Origin: Planococcus glaciei
Lineage (GTDB): Bacteria > Bacillota > Bacilli > Bacillales_A > Planococcaceae
Reading direction: 5' to 3'
NCBI RefSeq assembly: GCF_900099655.1
Contig: NZ_FNDC01000011.1
Location: forward strand, 81,041-145,040
DNA length: 64,000 nt
Below are positions 61,855-64,000 of the stretch, piece by piece. Numbering within the stretch: position 1 is the stretch's first letter; each line of letters begins with the position of its first letter. Under the pieces are notes generated by a model, which saw only the letters and a list, made by a program, of their open reading frames with translations, made no database searches and had not been told where the DNA came from. The position numbers and the translations under genes are program-made.

Positions 61855-62349
61855 ATGTTAGAAAAAAAAGAAGGAAGAATCAACGAAATTGTTTACGAAC
61901 ATACGGCACATCGGGGAGGTAAGTACCGATTGTATCCGACGATTGATGGTTTAAAGTCACTTCTGGATGACTTGATAGAAGCGAATGCCACTACGGAGTA
62001 CCTGCGTGTTAATCCATTCTATGTGAATGAAAAGGTGAATCTGCAACGGGAGTTTGACGAATTGATGTTTTTCATGGAATGCCGGGAATCCGTGACTGAA
62101 GAAGAGGAACTAGCTGATATCTTAGAAGCTATCGATCAAACTCCTTTGATGGATCTGCCCGCCGGAAAAGCGCTGCGTCCGATGTGCCGTTTTGATGATC
62201 CGAAAAAATTTGGCCAGTCCTTGGCGATTTACCGTAATTACCTGAAGACGGCCATTCCACAGATGTTTGCCATTGCTAAAGAGGACTTGAACTTGACGGA
62301 AGAAGATCTAGGATTCGGCTATTTCTGTTTCGAAATCCATAGCGGATAA
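61855..62349 (+). CDS. Hypothetical protein, 164 aa
   Basis: ATG 61855 is preceded by AAGGAGGAG at six bases. The same frame is open back to TTG 61759 with protein-like codons but no ribosome site, so a longer start is possible. The product is soluble, acidic and helical (INEIVYEHTAHRGGKYRLYPT, then SLLDDLIEANATTEYLRVNPFYVNEKVNL). I do not recognise the family. Terminated by the hairpin at 62363. Confidence 0.65.
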   Translation: MLEKKEGRINEIVYEHTAHRGGKYRLYPTIDGLKSLLDDLIEANATTEYLRVNPFYVNEKVNLQREFDELMFFMECRESVTEEEELADILEAIDQTPLMDLPAGKALRPMCRFDDPKKFGQSLAIYRNYLKTAIPQMFAIAKEDLNLTEEDLGFGYFCFEIHSG

Positions 62350-62362
62350 CGAGAGAGGAATT

Positions 62363-62396
62363 GAGAAGATGCGTCTAGAAGCATCTTCTCTTTTGT
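62363..62396 (+). terminator. Terminator
   Basis: GAGAAGATGC/GCATCTTCTC stem followed by TTTTGTTTTTTC. Confidence 0.85.
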
Positions 62397-62498
62397 TTTT
62401 TCAAGAAATCTCTTTAAACCGGTATCTTTCAGTCTAAAAGAAGCATAAAATAAAGTTGCATTTAAACCTGATTAAGGATTAATTTAAGGAGTAAAAAC

Positions 62499-63042
62499 GT
62501 GCGAATTCCATTTAGCCGGCTGGTAGAAGAGCTGAATCTGGAAGCCCATCAACTTCGTGAATGGGAGAAACGGGATTGGCTTGGAGAAGTCGTGAAAGAC
62601 CACTGCCAGAGTCACCATCGAGTTTACAGGGAAGAGCAAGTGGACGGATCCAGCTGATTGCCAAAACCTTTCAATCGCAGCGAGCGAAGGGAATCAAGCG
62701 AACCGATTTTTAAGAAGTTGAAGCGAAATTATTGGACCGATTCGGGGGAGAAGTTAAACAGATCGAGACGAATCTAGTGGTTCCTCCGCAGTCTCTCAAT
62801 CAAATTGTCGAATTGCTGATGGGCAGAACCAGAAAAGCAATGAGCTGCAGCAACTCATGCAGCAGCAGCCCAAACAACAATTGCCGGATCCGGTGGATCA
62901 TACAGGTGTGCTTGCGGACCTGAAAAACGAACTGAAGAAGAGCCAGGAACGGGAAGGACAGCTACTCGCCTTGGTTCAGCAGCTGCAAAGCGATTTGGAC
63001 GAATTGAAAAAAGCCCCGGCAAAATCCAAGTGGAAGTTTTGA
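62499..63042 (+). pseudogene. RacA/MerR-like helix-turn-helix gene of plasmid type, broken
   Basis: GTG 62499 follows AAGGAG. The first frame encodes LVEELNLEAHQLREWEKRDWLGEVVKD, a MerR/RacA-like DNA-binding start, and stops at 62655. The +1 frame then continues LIAKTFQSQRAKGIKRTDF, meets TAA at about 62710, and goes on EVEAKLLDRFGGEVKQIETN and VVPPQSLNQIVELLMG; a further frameshift near 62824 leads to QLMQQQPKQQLPDPVDHTG and a coiled coil ending APAKSKWKF. At least two frameshifts and one nonsense change. Such HTH plus coiled-coil proteins occur on Firmicutes plasmids. Confidence 0.75.
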
Positions 63043-63134
63043 GGAAAAGACTAGGATTTGAATGTAACTTATGTGCAGTTAAGTTACATTCACACTGAAA
63101 AATTCCAGTAGAAACGTACTTAAGGAGTGATTGC

Positions 63135-63581
63135 ATGGAGAATCTGGCTATTGATTTTGAATTGGATCCGTTATTGAACTTGGATAAAAAGCTAATTCGA
63201 CAGAAAAACGGAAAATTATTGATTGATGTGCAAGGGGAATTAACCATTCATATCGGTCATTCGTGTTTCTTTCACGAACCGTCCTTAGCGTTGCTTGAAC
63301 TGGCTGTTACTTTAAAAGAGTGGAGAGTGAAAGATTCCGAAGGAGAAAATGATTTTTATTACTTCACGATGGAACATGATGAAATAGAAGGACCTATTTT
63401 AGCTTTTATTAGAAAAAGCGAAAATGAATGGCAACTCTTTTCAATTTGGCAAGAATTTAAACACGAAAGCACGATAGCTTCTGTGGTGTTGTTAAAAGCA
63501 GTAGACCGGTATTTAACTAAACTAGAAGATATTTTGTTGAGGAAGTTCAATATCAAGTATTCATACTTTTATCGATTCTGA
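63135..63581 (+). CDS. Hypothetical protein, 148 aa
   Basis: AAGGAG precedes the ATG. The product is a soluble alpha/beta protein (FELDPLLNLDKKLIRQKNGK, LALLELAVTLKEW, NEWQLFSIWQEF, VLLKAVDRYLTKLEDIL) that resembles small uncharacterised DUF7878-type proteins; assignment uncertain. Its stop codon lies one base from the 3' end of a group II intron on the other strand. Confidence 0.65.
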   Translation: MENLAIDFELDPLLNLDKKLIRQKNGKLLIDVQGELTIHIGHSCFFHEPSLALLELAVTLKEWRVKDSEGENDFYYFTMEHDEIEGPILAFIRKSENEWQLFSIWQEFKHESTIASVVLLKAVDRYLTKLEDILLRKFNIKYSYFYRF

Positions 63582-63582
63582 A

Positions 63583-63655
63583 TCGAGTAGGAGGGAGCGA
63601 TTAACTCCCGACCTCTCACACCACCGTACGTACCGTTCGGTATAAGGCGGTTCAA
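63583..63655 (-). ncRNA. Group II intron domains V and VI
   Basis: Domain V: ACCGCC...GGTGGT stem closed by ACCGAACGGT with the GTACGTACGGT strand (about 63620-63654). Domain VI: GAGAGGTCGGGAG...CTCCCTCCTACTC (about 63583-63619) with a bulged-A region. This wording is common to bacterial group IIC introns. Confidence 0.8.
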
Positions 63656-64000
63656 TTAAGATGGATGACGCAAAGTTTCATAACGTGCAACCAGACTTTT
63701 GAGCCCTTGGGAACTCCAGTAGGAGTTTCCGAGGGCTCTGTGCAATACGGGACTTTTTGAAATTCGCCAGTAGCTCTTTCGCGAGTTGCCCCATTCATAA
63801 GCCTTCCCTTTCGGGATACTCAACCCGATGAGTTTTCTCACTTTCGTACTCGGCTTCTTCCAATCTTTCCATATGCACATGCGGAGCCTTCTTCGAATCC
63901 ACGATTCGAGGTCTTTGAATACGCTCGGCGTATCCGCCAACACAAAGTAACCGCACCAGCCCGTCAGGTACTGGTTCAGCTTCTGAATCCGCTCTTCCAT
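63656..64000 (-). CDS. ltrA: Group II intron reverse transcriptase/maturase, C-terminal part
   Basis: The frame is open to the window edge, so only the last 114 or so residues are seen. They form the maturase (X) domain: IQKLNQYLTGWCGYFVLADT and LESWIRRRLRMCIWKDWK, diagnostic of group II intron maturases, and a C-terminal tail YWSSQGLKSLVARYETLRHPS. The protein splices its intron and drives its retrohoming. The stop codon lies just before domain V. Confidence 0.9.
   Translation of the reverse strand: MEERIQKLNQYLTGWCGYFVLADTPSVFKDLESWIRRRLRMCIWKDWKKPSTKVRKLIGLSIPKGKAYEWGNSRKSYWRISKSPVLHRALGNSYWSSQGLKSLVARYETLRHPS

Larger units (their letters stand above)
63583..64000 (-). mobile_element. Group II intron, 3' part (bacterial class C-like)
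   Basis: The minus strand holds the end of an intron-encoded reverse transcriptase/maturase followed by RNA domains V and VI and a 3' end reading CTACTCGAT. The 5' part lies beyond the window. The 3' exon is the end of the gene at 63135-63581 read in antisense. Confidence 0.85.

Overview
The window looks like a chromosomal segment of a low-to-mid GC Gram-positive bacterium of the order Bacillales, most likely Planococcus or a close relative (family inferred from memory of protein sequences, not from a search). The support is strong Shine-Dalgarno sites with frequent TTG and GTG starts, an S-box (SAM-I) riboswitch, tandem T-box leaders, a BceRS-BceAB module, MhqR- and Fur-type operators, class III fructose-bisphosphatase and many proteins close to Bacillus subtilis homologues. 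No tRNA, rRNA or CRISPR array was seen. Both ends are cut: an ABC-transporter ATPase at the left and a group II intron maturase at the right.

Layout. 1-2.1 kb: end of an oligopeptide/metal ABC ATPase, then a decaying stretch with tiny membrane proteins and two genes broken by in-frame TAG codons (one a NUDIX hydrolase). 2.1-9.9 kb: ZosA-like metal P-type ATPase, a YkuS-YtxH fusion, an S-box-controlled flavin monooxygenase, heme O synthase, and a TetR-MFS efflux pair. 10-11.6 kb: lipoprotein and a translationally coupled set of small membrane proteins. 11.7-15.8 kb: fbp, an RsbR-type stressosome protein and menA. 16.1-20.7 kb: BceRS-BceAB-type peptide-antibiotic sensing and resistance module, with a perfect 22-bp palindrome before the transporter genes. 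20.8-26.9 kb: OsmC protein, Fur-controlled siderophore-binding lipoprotein, a MerR regulator with two tandem CNNM/CBS (HlyC/CorC-type) membrane proteins, and uppP. 27-31.4 kb: an M48 protease fused to ankyrin repeats, a 20-bp-period repeat array, and an SDR plus acyl-CoA-ligase operon. 31.4-37.9 kb: several hydrolases, a hotdog-fold protein, cardiolipin synthase and small membrane proteins. 38.0-40.6 kb: thrS behind two tandem T-boxes. 40.7-45.6 kb: DrrAB-type ABC exporter, an SDR, and a YhgE/Pip-like membrane protein with a PadR regulator and a 24-bp palindrome at its promoter. 46.4-50.9 kb: MhqR-boxed ring-cleavage dioxygenase, SMR pump, NUDIX hydrolase and quinone oxidoreductase. 51-60.7 kb: a solitary sdhB, then a complete molybdate-uptake and molybdenum-cofactor gene set (modABC, moeB, moaB, inverted moaC, moeA, mobB, moaE, moaD, mobA, moaA). 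61-64 kb: accessory region with unknown genes, a shattered plasmid-type RacA/MerR-like gene and the 3' end of a group II intron.

The strongest items for follow-up are a covarying hairpin placed between the Shine-Dalgarno site and the start codon of both CNNM paralogues, the ankyrin-M48 fusion, the 20-bp-period array, the probable ATT start (or start-codon deletion) of cardiolipin synthase, and the operator palindromes that tie regulators to their neighbouring genes. I did not find a clearly new multi-gene defence or mobile system here.
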